A stretch of 38,393 nt of DNA from JACQFZ01 sp036396275 (GTDB taxonomy: Bacteria; Pseudomonadota; Gammaproteobacteria; Acidiferrobacterales; Sulfurifustaceae), in contig DASWLD010000099.1 in the NCBI GenBank assembly GCA_036396275.1, positions 1 through 38,393 on the forward strand. Reading direction: 5' to 3'. Of the stretch, positions 7,124 through 14,418 are shown one piece after another. Within the stretch, counting starts at the first letter, position 1; each line of letters opens with the position of its first letter. The notes under the pieces are model-generated. The model had not been told where the DNA came from and searched no databases. It saw only the letters and a list, made by a program, of their open reading frames with translations. Made by a program: the position numbers and the translations under genes.

Positions 7124-7561
7124 ATGAGCGCATACCGCATCGGCCAGGTGACCGCCGCACTCGGATTGAGCGCGGACACGCTACGCTACTACGAGAAAAT
7201 CGGCCTGTTGCCGCGAGTGTCCCGCGCCGGCTCCGGCGTGCGCGTTTACGATGACAACGACCTGTCGCGGTTGCGTTTCATTCAGCGCGCGCAAAAGATG
7301 GATTTCTCGCTCACGGAAATCGGAATGCTGTTGCAAATGCGCGTCGCGCCGCAACGCGCACGGCAAAACGTGCGCGCCCTGGCGGCAAGGAAACTCGCCG
7401 AAATTGAAAGCCGCCTCAAGGATCTGACGCAACTGCGCCGCGAACTCAAGCTGCTGATCGATCTGTGTGCCGGGCTCAAGGGTGGATGCCCCATTATTCG
7501 ACGGATAAACGGCTCGCAATCCCATGGAACAAACGCGGGTCGCGCGCGGGCGGCAAGATAA
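7124..7561 (+). CDS. MerR-family regulator with an incomplete metal site
   Basis: 145 residues. N-terminal MerR DNA-binding domain (YRIGQVTAALGLSADTLRYYEKIGLLP), long dimer helix, and a C-terminal loop LIDLCAGLKGGCPII with Cys115 and Cys122. The third ligand expected near residue 80 is missing: the aligned segment is RVAPQRARQNV, whereas the second MerR-like protein at 32784-33197 has RVAPGASCAGV. It therefore may sense a different ion or use a two-Cys site. Last gene of the 3057-7561 operon and the obvious candidate for the MerR-type promoter at 2996-3026, which would make the operon autoregulated. Confidence 0.9.
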   Translation: MSAYRIGQVTAALGLSADTLRYYEKIGLLPRVSRAGSGVRVYDDNDLSRLRFIQRAQKMDFSLTEIGMLLQMRVAPQRARQNVRALAARKLAEIESRLKDLTQLRRELKLLIDLCAGLKGGCPIIRRINGSQSHGTNAGRARAAR

Positions 7562-7654
7562 GAGCATGACCGCGAGCCGCAAAGCCGTTGCTTGTCGCTC
7601 GCAGGGATTGGCGGCTACAATTCACGACATGAGCGCTGGACGCGAGATTTTCTC

Positions 7655-8032
7655 TTGAATTGGCTGCGGGCACGCCGGCGTTACATCGTCACCATCGCCG
7701 CACTCGCGATAGTGTCGTTGGCGATGGTTCGCTACGCATGTCCATGGCCGCTCGACGTATCCGACGCGTCGGCCGCCGTGGCGCAAGCGCCCGCGTCGCC
7801 GATGTCCGCAAGTCAGCCCTGCGGCCATGAGAACTGCACGTACACCGACAGCAACCATGCGGCGCCCGATCAAACGCTGCTGACGATATTATTCGCGCCG
7901 TTGTGGGTCGCGGTGTTTTTCTTCGCGGCGGCCGCCATCCCGCTCGCGGCAATGGCGTCATGGCGCGCGCGTACCTTCCCGCGGCTTCCCGGCTATCCCC
8001 CCATCCTCGAGTTCTATCGCCTGCGTATTTGA
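7655..8032 (+). CDS. Uncharacterised small membrane protein
   Basis: I do not recognise this family. From the TTG at 7655 the product is 125 residues: a basic N-terminus (NWLRARRRY), a TM helix (IVTIAALAIVSLAMV), a short periplasmic loop with PCGHENCTYTDSNH (two Cys and two His that could bind a metal), a second TM helix (LLTILFAPLWVAVFFFAAAA) and a tail ending FYRLRI. The start is uncertain; an in-frame TTG at 7592 is the other option and no good ribosome site supports either. It lies 48 bases before the sco gene and may be its partner. Confidence 0.5.
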   Translation: MNWLRARRRYIVTIAALAIVSLAMVRYACPWPLDVSDASAAVAQAPASPMSASQPCGHENCTYTDSNHAAPDQTLLTILFAPLWVAVFFFAAAAIPLAAMASWRARTFPRLPGYPPILEFYRLRI

Positions 8033-8080
8033 AACCCCCGGTTTGACGTTTCTTTCGATCTGTCAAAACGGAGGTTCCCT

Positions 8081-8791
8081 GTGGTTGTCGCATTTCCTTA
8101 CATGCGTCGCGCGCCCATTGAGGTAGCGCGGTCGCGGTTGCTCCTCGTCGTCGGCCTTGCGCTGGCAGTGTCGGCGCCGCCGCTCGCGGCACATTCGCTG
8201 AAGGACGTGGAGTCCGATCTACATCGCGACGAGCACTACGCGCAGTTCGTCGACATGCCGGCACCGGAATTTCGCCTGATCGATCTCGCCGGCAAGCCGG
8301 CCAGCCTCGGCGATCTCAGGGGGAAAGTCGTCGTGCTGAATTTCATCTACGCGCGCTGCACCGACGTCTGTCCGCTGCACATGAACCTAATTGCCCGCTT
8401 GCAGTCCATGGTTAACGCCGCTCACATGAGCGAACAAGTGCGATTCATCACGATCGCGACCGATACCGAAGACGCGAAAGCCACACGCAAGATCATGGCC
8501 ACCTATGCCAAGACCTACCGTCTCGATACGCGCAACTGGCGGTTCCTGTATCGTGCCGATGCCGCGCGGGCGGACACGACGCAGCGCGTGGCTGAAACCT
8601 ACGGGCTTAAGTTCACCGTCGCCGGCGCCGGTGTGCAGATGCACGGGGTGGTCACCCACGTCATCGACCAGACCGGGCAACTGCGGGCGCGTTTTCACGG
8701 ATTGAAGTTCGAGCCGGTGCACTTGGTGACGTACGTCAGCGCGCTGGTCAAGGACGATCACGGCATGGACTCGGCGAGGCGTGGATCATGA
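8081..8791 (+). CDS. SCO1/SenC-family copper chaperone
   Basis: Membrane-anchored or exported thioredoxin-fold protein that binds copper and, in the known family, metallates the CuA centre of cytochrome oxidase or acts as a thiol reductase. 236 residues with a hydrophobic N-terminal segment (about 20-36). It has the Sco motif CTDVC (Cys93, Cys97) and the third ligand in the motif GVVTHVID (His near 192). GTG start chosen because GGAGG sits 6 bases upstream. The stop codon overlaps the next start (ATGA). It heads a long run of overlapping envelope genes; no cytochrome oxidase genes are nearby, so its target may be the copper/mercury set itself. Confidence 0.92.
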   Translation: MVVAFPYMRRAPIEVARSRLLLVVGLALAVSAPPLAAHSLKDVESDLHRDEHYAQFVDMPAPEFRLIDLAGKPASLGDLRGKVVVLNFIYARCTDVCPLHMNLIARLQSMVNAAHMSEQVRFITIATDTEDAKATRKIMATYAKTYRLDTRNWRFLYRADAARADTTQRVAETYGLKFTVAGAGVQMHGVVTHVIDQTGQLRARFHGLKFEPVHLVTYVSALVKDDHGMDSARRGS

Positions 8792-9645
8792 CCGCCGCGT
8801 CGCGATATAAAGTCAGTACTTTCTGGATCGTTATTGCCGCCGCGAGCCTGCTGGCAAATGTCGCGGCGCGCGCGGCGGAACCGATCGTCGCGCTCGCTTC
8901 CGGCGGCGACGTTGACACCGTTTTTATCGCGCGGGCGAATGCACTTTATCGCGGCGATGACGCCGGCCGACGGTGGACGCGCGTCGCGCTGCCCGCCGAG
9001 ATTCGAGACGGCGCTATCGCCACGCTCGCGGCGCCGGCCAAGCGCCAGGGCGTGCTGTATCTGGCCGGTCCCGGGTTCGGCGTGTGGCACAGCGCCGATG
9101 GCGGCCGGAGCTGGGTGGCGCGCAACAACGGGCTGCCGAGCCTCGACGTCGCCGCACTCGCCGCGCATGCGGATCAACCCGATACGCTCTATACCTATGT
9201 CCCGGGCAAGGGCGTCTTCCGCAGCGAAGACGCGGGCGCGCGCTGGAAGTGGATCGACAACGGACCGCGCGGTCCCATCGGACAGTTCATCCATTCGAAC
9301 ATGCCGGGGAGCATGCAGACCGGCTGGCTGTTTGCCGCAACGCCGAAAGGCGTCAGTCGCTCGATGGATTGTTTTTGTCTCTGGCAGGACGCGGGCGGGC
9401 TGGTCGCGGCGGTGACCACTGTCGCCTACGATCCGCGCGAGCCGAAGCATGTCTATGCGGCGACGGCCAAGGGACTGTTGCTCAGCACCGATGGCGGAGA
9501 GGAGTGGACGCTGCTGAGCGCACCCGCTTCTCGCATTACCGCGCTGGCGGTATCGCCGACCGGCACGGTGTTCCTCGGCACCGCCGACGGCGGGTTGTAT
9601 CGCAGTAACGACCAAGCGAAATCCTGGGAGCGGGTCGATGCGTAG
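8788..9645 (+). CDS. Secreted beta-propeller (BNR/Ycf48-like) protein
   Basis: 285 residues with a signal peptide (about 1-29, cleavage after AARA) followed by five or more blades carrying Asp-box motifs of the S/T-x-D-x-G-x-x-W type: GDDAGRRW, SADGGRSW, SEDAGARW, STDGGEEW and a weaker SNDQAKSW. Such periplasmic propellers serve as assembly or docking factors, as Ycf48 does for photosystem II, but no catalytic role can be read here. A CFC pair sits in SMDCFCLW. Translationally coupled to sco (ATGA) and overlapping the next cytochrome gene by 8 bases, which argues that the three act together. Confidence 0.88.
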   Translation: MTAASRYKVSTFWIVIAAASLLANVAARAAEPIVALASGGDVDTVFIARANALYRGDDAGRRWTRVALPAEIRDGAIATLAAPAKRQGVLYLAGPGFGVWHSADGGRSWVARNNGLPSLDVAALAAHADQPDTLYTYVPGKGVFRSEDAGARWKWIDNGPRGPIGQFIHSNMPGSMQTGWLFAATPKGVSRSMDCFCLWQDAGGLVAAVTTVAYDPREPKHVYAATAKGLLLSTDGGEEWTLLSAPASRITALAVSPTGTVFLGTADGGLYRSNDQAKSWERVDA

Positions 9646-10096
9646 TCTTGTATCAGTAGCCTGCATCGTACTGGCGGCCGGCGTGGCACCGGCGCATGCC
9701 GGTAACGATACGCCGGTTGCGCCAAACTCCGAGCAGGCCGCATCCGGGCGCGCCATCTATCAAACGTATTGCGCGTCCTGCCACGGCGCGAACGGCGAAG
9801 GGGCGCCCGCGTGGCGCGAGCGCGACGCGCGCGGCGAACTTCCACCGCCGCCGCACGATGCGCAAGGGCACGCCTGGCGGCATTCGGACGCAATGCTCTC
9901 TCGCATGATCCTGCATGGCTGGCGCGACCCGTTCAACAAGACCGAGCGCGTGACCATGCCGGCCTTTACCGGAACGATCGCGCCGCAAGAAGTTCGCTTT
10001 GTTATCGCCTATCTCAAGACGCTGTGGACGCCCGAACAGCGGCAGTTCCAACGGGAAGAGAGTCAACGGCAATCGTTCGCACCCGCGGCGCATTAG
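9638..10096 (+). CDS. Periplasmic class I cytochrome c
   Basis: 152 residues with a signal peptide (to about AHA-G, residue 21) and one covalent haem site CASCH (near residues 45-49). The likely distal ligand is Met in RVTMPAFTG. The TYCASCHGANGEG opening and VIAYLKTLW ending are those of small monohaem cytochromes c. It overlaps the propeller gene and precedes the DsbA-like gene, and presumably carries electrons between an envelope redox protein and the respiratory chain. The basic, Gln-rich tail after residue 130 is not typical. Confidence 0.92.
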   Translation: MRSLVSVACIVLAAGVAPAHAGNDTPVAPNSEQAASGRAIYQTYCASCHGANGEGAPAWRERDARGELPPPPHDAQGHAWRHSDAMLSRMILHGWRDPFNKTERVTMPAFTGTIAPQEVRFVIAYLKTLWTPEQRQFQREESQRQSFAPAAH

Positions 10097-10129
10097 CAGA
10101 AGAGGATTGTCCAACGAGGTACTGACATT

Positions 10130-11095
10130 ATGAAACCGGAAACCCAGAATAAGTTGGCCATCACGGTCGTGGTCGCCGCGGTCGTCGTGGCGGCCGCCGC
10201 GCTCATCATGGTGATGCGCATGTCATATCCACCCGATGAGGCGCGCGTCATGCGGTTGATCGAGCAGCAGCTGGCGAAACAAGACGGCTCGGCGGCCGTG
10301 CCCGCACTCACTGAAGCGCGCGTGGTGCGACTGATCGAGGAGCGCCTGCCGGCGATGGAATCCGCCGGCAAGGGAATAAGCGAAGCCCGGTTGAAGAAAC
10401 TCATCGATGAACGGCTGGCGGGGAAGAGCGCCTTGCCGGACAAGGAATTCGAAGCGCGTGTGGAAAAAGGCATCGTCGCCTTCATCGAGAAGCAGCGGCG
10501 CGCGGAACAGGAGCGGCCGAACCAACTCGCGCGCAACCTACCGCGACCGAACAAAAGCGATCATATTTACGGGAATCCCACCGCCCCGGTGACGCTCATC
10601 GAGTACTCCGACTTCGAGTGCCCGTTCTGCAAGCGCTTTCACGACAGCGTCAAGCAAGTCGTCGACGCGTCCAAGGGCCAAGTGAAGTGGGTGTATCGCC
10701 ACTTCCCGATCGAGCAGCTTCATCCGGTCAAGGCGCGCAAGGAAGCGGTCGCCGCCGAATGCGCCGGCGAGCTCGGCGGCCACGATGCCTTCTGGAAGTT
10801 CGCCGATCGGTTTTTCGAGTTGACGCCGTCGAACAATCGCACCGACGTCGACACCGTGCTGCCGCAGATCGCCCGAGAAATTGGGCTTGACGAGAAGCAG
10901 TTCGCCTCGTGCGTCGCCAGCGGCAGGCACGACCAGCGCATCGACAAGGACATCCGCGACGCCCAAACTTCCGGCGCGAACGGCACGCCGTGGAGCGTGA
11001 TCGTGTCGAAGGGCGGCAAAACCTACGTGCTCTCGGGCGCGCAGCCGCAGGCGGCGATCAAGCAGCTCACCGAATTGGCGCTACAGGAGAAGTAG
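10130..11095 (+). CDS. Membrane-anchored DsbA-like thioredoxin protein
   Basis: 321 residues: an N-terminal TM anchor (about 9-28), a long charged stretch in which EARVMRLIEQQL, EARVVRLIEERL and EARLKKLIDERL form three related segments (about 38-115), then a DsbA-type domain. The domain has YSDFECPFCKRFH (CPFC at about 164-167), inserted helical part and the cis-proline loop NGTPWSVIV. Related proteins oxidise or isomerise periplasmic disulfides. The repeated EARxxxLIxxxL spacer should form a coiled coil and probably oligomerises the protein. Probably co-transcribed with the cytochrome gene upstream; a GTG-start membrane protein follows 4 bases later. Confidence 0.9.
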   Translation: MKPETQNKLAITVVVAAVVVAAAALIMVMRMSYPPDEARVMRLIEQQLAKQDGSAAVPALTEARVVRLIEERLPAMESAGKGISEARLKKLIDERLAGKSALPDKEFEARVEKGIVAFIEKQRRAEQERPNQLARNLPRPNKSDHIYGNPTAPVTLIEYSDFECPFCKRFHDSVKQVVDASKGQVKWVYRHFPIEQLHPVKARKEAVAAECAGELGGHDAFWKFADRFFELTPSNNRTDVDTVLPQIAREIGLDEKQFASCVASGRHDQRIDKDIRDAQTSGANGTPWSVIVSKGGKTYVLSGAQPQAAIKQLTELALQEK

Positions 11096-11098
11096 ATC

Positions 11099-11755
11099 GT
11101 GCGCAGCTACGTCAGCGACCTGTACACCGCATTCGCCCGGGTGTTTACCCGCGCCGGGTACATCGTACTGGCGAGCGCGCTGGCGCTGGCGGCGTTTTTG
11201 TTCGCGGTGTGGTTTCCGAACTTCGCTCTGATAGGCGAGGTGTTCGGCACGCCGGACGTGGCGCTCATTGCCAAACTCCGATTCGCTCTGAGCCTACTCG
11301 GCGGCATTGCCACCAATTTTGATCTGCTGTCGGCGGGATACACCGTCGCGATCGCCGTGCTCTTCGGTATCAACACGGCCATGATCGCGTACTTGCTCAC
11401 GCAAAAACGTGTTGTCGCCGCCGGGCAGAACCTTGTCATCGGCTCGGGCGGTATGGCAACCGGCGCACTCGGTATCGGCTGCGCCGCCTGTGGCTCGCTC
11501 GTTTTCACCACGGTGCTGTCCTCGTTCGGCGCCGCGAGTGCCGTCGCTCTGCTGCCGTGGCAAGGCGAGGAGTTCGGAATTCTCGGTGCCGCGCTGCTTC
11601 TGGTATCGGTGTCGCTGATGAGCCGCAAGATCGCCGCGCCGGGCAGTTGTGAAACGCCGGCACGCGGCGTGGGGCGCACCCGCGATCGCATTGCAACACC
11701 AGTAAACGTAAAACGACTCACATTCACTCAACTCGATGAGGTAACGAAACGATGA
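11099..11755 (+). CDS. Uncharacterised membrane protein with GCAACG motif
   Basis: 218 residues with about five hydrophobic segments. The striking piece is ALGIGCAACGSLVFTTVLSS near residue 130, a glycine-rich TM segment with a CxxC pair reminiscent of the vicinal or close cysteines of MerT-type transporters. I recall unnamed homologues in metal-resistance regions but no function. GTG start 4 bases after the DsbA-like stop; its own stop overlaps the DUF411 gene by 4 bases. The 40-residue cytoplasmic tail has one further Cys. It could move a thiol-bound metal or electrons across the membrane; this is inference from the motif and neighbours only. Confidence 0.75.
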   Translation: MRSYVSDLYTAFARVFTRAGYIVLASALALAAFLFAVWFPNFALIGEVFGTPDVALIAKLRFALSLLGGIATNFDLLSAGYTVAIAVLFGINTAMIAYLLTQKRVVAAGQNLVIGSGGMATGALGIGCAACGSLVFTTVLSSFGAASAVALLPWQGEEFGILGAALLLVSVSLMSRKIAAPGSCETPARGVGRTRDRIATPVNVKRLTFTQLDEVTKR

Positions 11756-12186
11756 ACCGGCTGAGAACAACCATCCTGATTTTCGCGCTGGGCCTGTCGC
11801 TGCCCGCGTTCGCCGGCGGCATTCCGGCAAAGCTCTACAAGAATCCGAGCTGCGGCTGCTGCGGGGAGTACACGAAATATTTGGAGTCGCACGGATACCA
11901 AGTCGAGGTCATTCCCACGCGCGACATGACCGCGATCAAGAAGACAAACAAAGTGCCGCAGCCGCTCGAAGCCTGTCACACAACGTTGATCAGCGGGTAT
12001 GTGTTCGAGGGCCACGTTCCGGTGGAGACCATCAACCGCGTGCTTAAGGAGCACCCGATCATTCGTGGCGTGTCGGTGCCGGGCATGCCGGCCGGATCGC
12101 CGGGAATGACCGGAGTGAAACGGGGTCCGCTGGACGTGTACTACCTCAGCAACTCGCCCGAGCCGAAAGTGTACGAGTCGCGCTGA
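11752..12186 (+). CDS. DUF411 periplasmic metal-binding protein (CopG-like)
   Basis: 144 residues with a signal peptide (about 1-22, ending AFAGG). The DUF411 domain begins KLYKNPSCGCCGEYTKYLE (CGCC near residues 34-37). The domain continues with VPQPLEACHTTLISGYVFEGHVP and IIRGVSVPGMPAGSPGM, where the last block adds Met ligands. DUF411 proteins such as CopG of copper operons have a ferredoxin/thioredoxin-like fold, bind Cu clusters through these Cys and have been proposed to interconvert Cu(I) and Cu(II). ATGA overlap with the GCAACG membrane protein gene suggests a pair. Confidence 0.9.
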   Translation: MNRLRTTILIFALGLSLPAFAGGIPAKLYKNPSCGCCGEYTKYLESHGYQVEVIPTRDMTAIKKTNKVPQPLEACHTTLISGYVFEGHVPVETINRVLKEHPIIRGVSVPGMPAGSPGMTGVKRGPLDVYYLSNSPEPKVYESR

Positions 12187-12218
12187 CGCATCGGCGTCAC
12201 CATCACGCGGAGGATCAA

Positions 12219-12482
12219 ATGAACGCGGAGACGGAAACGGCTGTAGTACCCGCCGGGCGGCCCTGGATAAACGGACGCCGGCGTGGGTGGTGGCTCGCGG
12301 GCATTGCAATTCTGGCCGGCGTCGCCCTGGGCAGGGAATGGCTGGCGGCGATCGGGGCGTTGCCGATTTTACTTTCGCTCCTGCCGTGCGCGGCGATGTG
12401 CGCGCTCGGCTTGTGCATGAACCACCAGACCGGCGGCGCGTGCGATCAATCGAAGACGGAAACCACGGAGAAGCCGACATGA
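12219..12482 (+). CDS. Small membrane protein with Cys-rich helix
   Basis: 87 residues. A basic N-terminal part (PWINGRRRGWW), one or two TM segments (LAGIAILAGVALG and AIGALPILLSLLP) and then CAAMCALGLCMNHQTGGACD with four Cys and two Met, which looks like a soft-metal site at the membrane face. Family not recognised, though short proteins of this build are common beside copper ATPases. GGAGG upstream of the ATG; the stop overlaps the following cytochrome start (ATGA). Confidence 0.75.
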   Translation: MNAETETAVVPAGRPWINGRRRGWWLAGIAILAGVALGREWLAAIGALPILLSLLPCAAMCALGLCMNHQTGGACDQSKTETTEKPT

Positions 12483-13168
12483 TGTGCAACAAACAGATTC
12501 TCACCTTGGTAGTGGCACTGTTTCTGGTGGCGCCCGCGTTCGGCGCGGGCGATGCCGCGCGTGGGGCAAAAGTTTTCGGCACGTGCATCGCCTGTCATTC
12601 GCTGCGAGTCGGCGAACACCTCACCGGACCGAGTCTGGCTGGCATGGTTGGCCGCCGAGCGGGAACGACCGATGGATTTGCCCGCTACTCGGAAGCGTTG
12701 CGCAAAACCGACGTGATCTGGGACGAGAAGTCGCTCGATGCGTGGATCGCCGACCCGCAGAAGTTCATCCCCGGCAACTTGATGACGTTTCGCGGCCTGC
12801 GCGACGCCGGGCAACGCGCGGATCTCATCGCATTCCTCAAGAATCCGAAGCCGGCGGCGGAGTCCGCGGGCGGTGGCATGGGCGCCATGATGGCGTCGCC
12901 GCGGCTGGAGAGCTTGCGCGCCGTCGAACCGCAAGCGCGCGTGACGGCGATTCGCTACTGCAAGGACAGCTACTTTGTCACGCTCGCCACCGGCAAGACG
13001 TTCCCGTTCTGGGAAGTCAATCTGCGCTTCAAAACGAACGGCACGCCCGACGGCCCGCCGGCCGGCAAGCCCGTGATCTTACGCGGCGGCATGCAGGGCG
13101 ACCGCGCCTCGATTGTGTTCGCGAGTCCCGATGAGATCGGGAAGTTCGTCAAAAAGCGCTGCGAATGA
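12479..13168 (+). CDS. Cytochrome c with C-terminal extra domain
   Basis: 229 residues. Signal peptide (about 1-23, ending AFGAG), then a class I cytochrome c domain with CIACH (near 36-40), LTGPSLAGMVGR, and Met ligand likely in NLMTFRGL. After a Gly/Met-rich linker (GGGMGAMM) comes a separate domain of about 85 residues (IRYCKDSYFVTLATG to FVKKRCE) that I do not recognise; it has two Cys which may form a disulfide. It may bind a partner or substrate. ATG chosen from the ATGA overlap with the upstream gene and GGAG ahead of it. The next gene overlaps by 4 bases. Confidence 0.9.
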   Translation: MMCNKQILTLVVALFLVAPAFGAGDAARGAKVFGTCIACHSLRVGEHLTGPSLAGMVGRRAGTTDGFARYSEALRKTDVIWDEKSLDAWIADPQKFIPGNLMTFRGLRDAGQRADLIAFLKNPKPAAESAGGGMGAMMASPRLESLRAVEPQARVTAIRYCKDSYFVTLATGKTFPFWEVNLRFKTNGTPDGPPAGKPVILRGGMQGDRASIVFASPDEIGKFVKKRCE

Positions 13169-13752
13169 ACAAACCGGTGCAACCCTTGGTGCCGGATCAT
13201 TTGCTACCCGCGACACACAGCCGCGCGTGGCGCGGCTACGTCGTCGCACTGGTCGTGTTTGGCGCAATCGGGATTCTCCTTGCCTACGGTCTCGGTCTCG
13301 ATCCGAAGCGCATTCCCTCGCCGCTAATCGGCAGACCGGTGCCAACGTTCGAGTTGCCGCCCGTGCAAGGCCGCACGCTCGGCCTGTCGAGCGAAAACCT
13401 CACGGGCGAGGTGTCATTGGTAAACGTCTTTGCTTCCTGGTGTGCGGCGTGCTTGGACGAGCACCCGTTATTCATGCGTCTCAAGCGCGACAACGTCGTG
13501 CCCATCCATGGGCTCAACTACAAGGACGCGCCCGATGACGCCGCCGCCTGGCTCGCGCGCCACGGCGATCCCTATACCCGCACCGGCGCCGACCGCGACG
13601 GGCGCGTCGGGATCGACTGGGGCGTCTACGGCGTGCCGGAAACCTTCGTCATCGACCGCGACAGCCGCATCGCGTACAAGTTCATCGGGCCGCTCAGCGA
13701 TAAAGACGTAAACGAAACATTGCTCCCGTTGCTGGAGAAGTTGCGCCAATGA
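13165..13752 (+). CDS. ccmG: CcmG/DsbE-type thiol:disulfide protein
   Basis: 195 residues, anchored by one TM helix (about 26-44), with a periplasmic thioredoxin fold. It has the CcmG motif FASWCAACLDEHP (CxxC near 93-96) and the family signature WGVYGVPETFVIDRD with the cis-proline and acidic site. In cytochrome c maturation CcmG reduces apocytochrome or CcmH thiols. No other ccm genes are in view, so here it may serve the two cytochromes c of the operon or the copper proteins. It overlaps both neighbours by 4 bases, a sign of strict coupling with the cytochrome and TlpA-like genes. Confidence 0.9.
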   Translation: MNKPVQPLVPDHLLPATHSRAWRGYVVALVVFGAIGILLAYGLGLDPKRIPSPLIGRPVPTFELPPVQGRTLGLSSENLTGEVSLVNVFASWCAACLDEHPLFMRLKRDNVVPIHGLNYKDAPDDAAAWLARHGDPYTRTGADRDGRVGIDWGVYGVPETFVIDRDSRIAYKFIGPLSDKDVNETLLPLLEKLRQ

Positions 13753-14363
13753 GTCTTCGAACGGCGACTTTCATCCGCCGCGCTGCCGCTGTCGCGCTCG
13801 GCTTGATCGCGGCGGTCGCGGTGGCGGTGGTCGCGTACCGCTATGCGACCGGGCAATCAGAAGGCGAGGGCGCCGGCGCCGATGCCACGATCAAGGTCGG
13901 TGGCCGGGACTTCATTCGATGGGACACGCCGCGCACGCTGCCGGCCGTCGTCTTTGCCGACGAGAATGGCCGTGAGGTCACGCTCGAGCAATTCCGCGGC
14001 CGCGTGGTGCTGCTAAACGTTTGGGCCACGTGGTGCGTGCCGTGCCGCAAGGAGATGCCGACGCTCGACCGATTGCAGGCGAAGCTCGGCGGTCCGGACT
14101 TCGAGGTCGTCGCGCTCTCGATCGATCAGGACGGAATCGCCGCCGTGCGCAAGTTCTATCAAGAGGTCGGCATCAAGCATCTGCGGATTTACAACGACCC
14201 GACGGCCGATGCGACTGCGCGCCTCAATATTCTCGGCATACCGGCGACGTTGCTCGTCGATCGCGCGGGCCGCGAGGTTGGGCGCGCCTTGGGGCCGGCG
14301 GAGTGGGATGCGCCGGACGTGATCGAACTCATTCGGGCGCATTGGAACCCGCCGTCAAAATGA
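13749..14363 (+). CDS. TlpA-like thioredoxin-fold protein
   Basis: 204 residues with an N-terminal anchor (about 9-31) and an AhpC/TSA-type thioredoxin domain. Motifs are VWATWCVPCRKEMPTL (CxxC near 97-100) and ILGIPATLLVDRAGREV with the cis-proline. TlpA/ResA proteins keep periplasmic metal-site thiols reduced, for example in Sco and CuA. Second thioredoxin-fold gene in a row, overlapping ccmG by 4 bases. It is probably the reductant or partner of the Sco protein in this operon (inference). Confidence 0.9.
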   Translation: MSLRTATFIRRAAAVALGLIAAVAVAVVAYRYATGQSEGEGAGADATIKVGGRDFIRWDTPRTLPAVVFADENGREVTLEQFRGRVVLLNVWATWCVPCRKEMPTLDRLQAKLGGPDFEVVALSIDQDGIAAVRKFYQEVGIKHLRIYNDPTADATARLNILGIPATLLVDRAGREVGRALGPAEWDAPDVIELIRAHWNPPSK

Positions 14364-14418
14364 TATGCGGTGCTCTTTCGCGCTTACGCCTATTCGTGAT
14401 GAGTAAGGAGCTTCAGAC

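Noticed and set aside
8042..8067. TTTGAC/GTCAAA inverted repeat before the sco gene, considered as an operator or FNR site
   Set aside because: Arms are only 6 bp with a 14-base gap, which does not fit FNR or MerR geometry.
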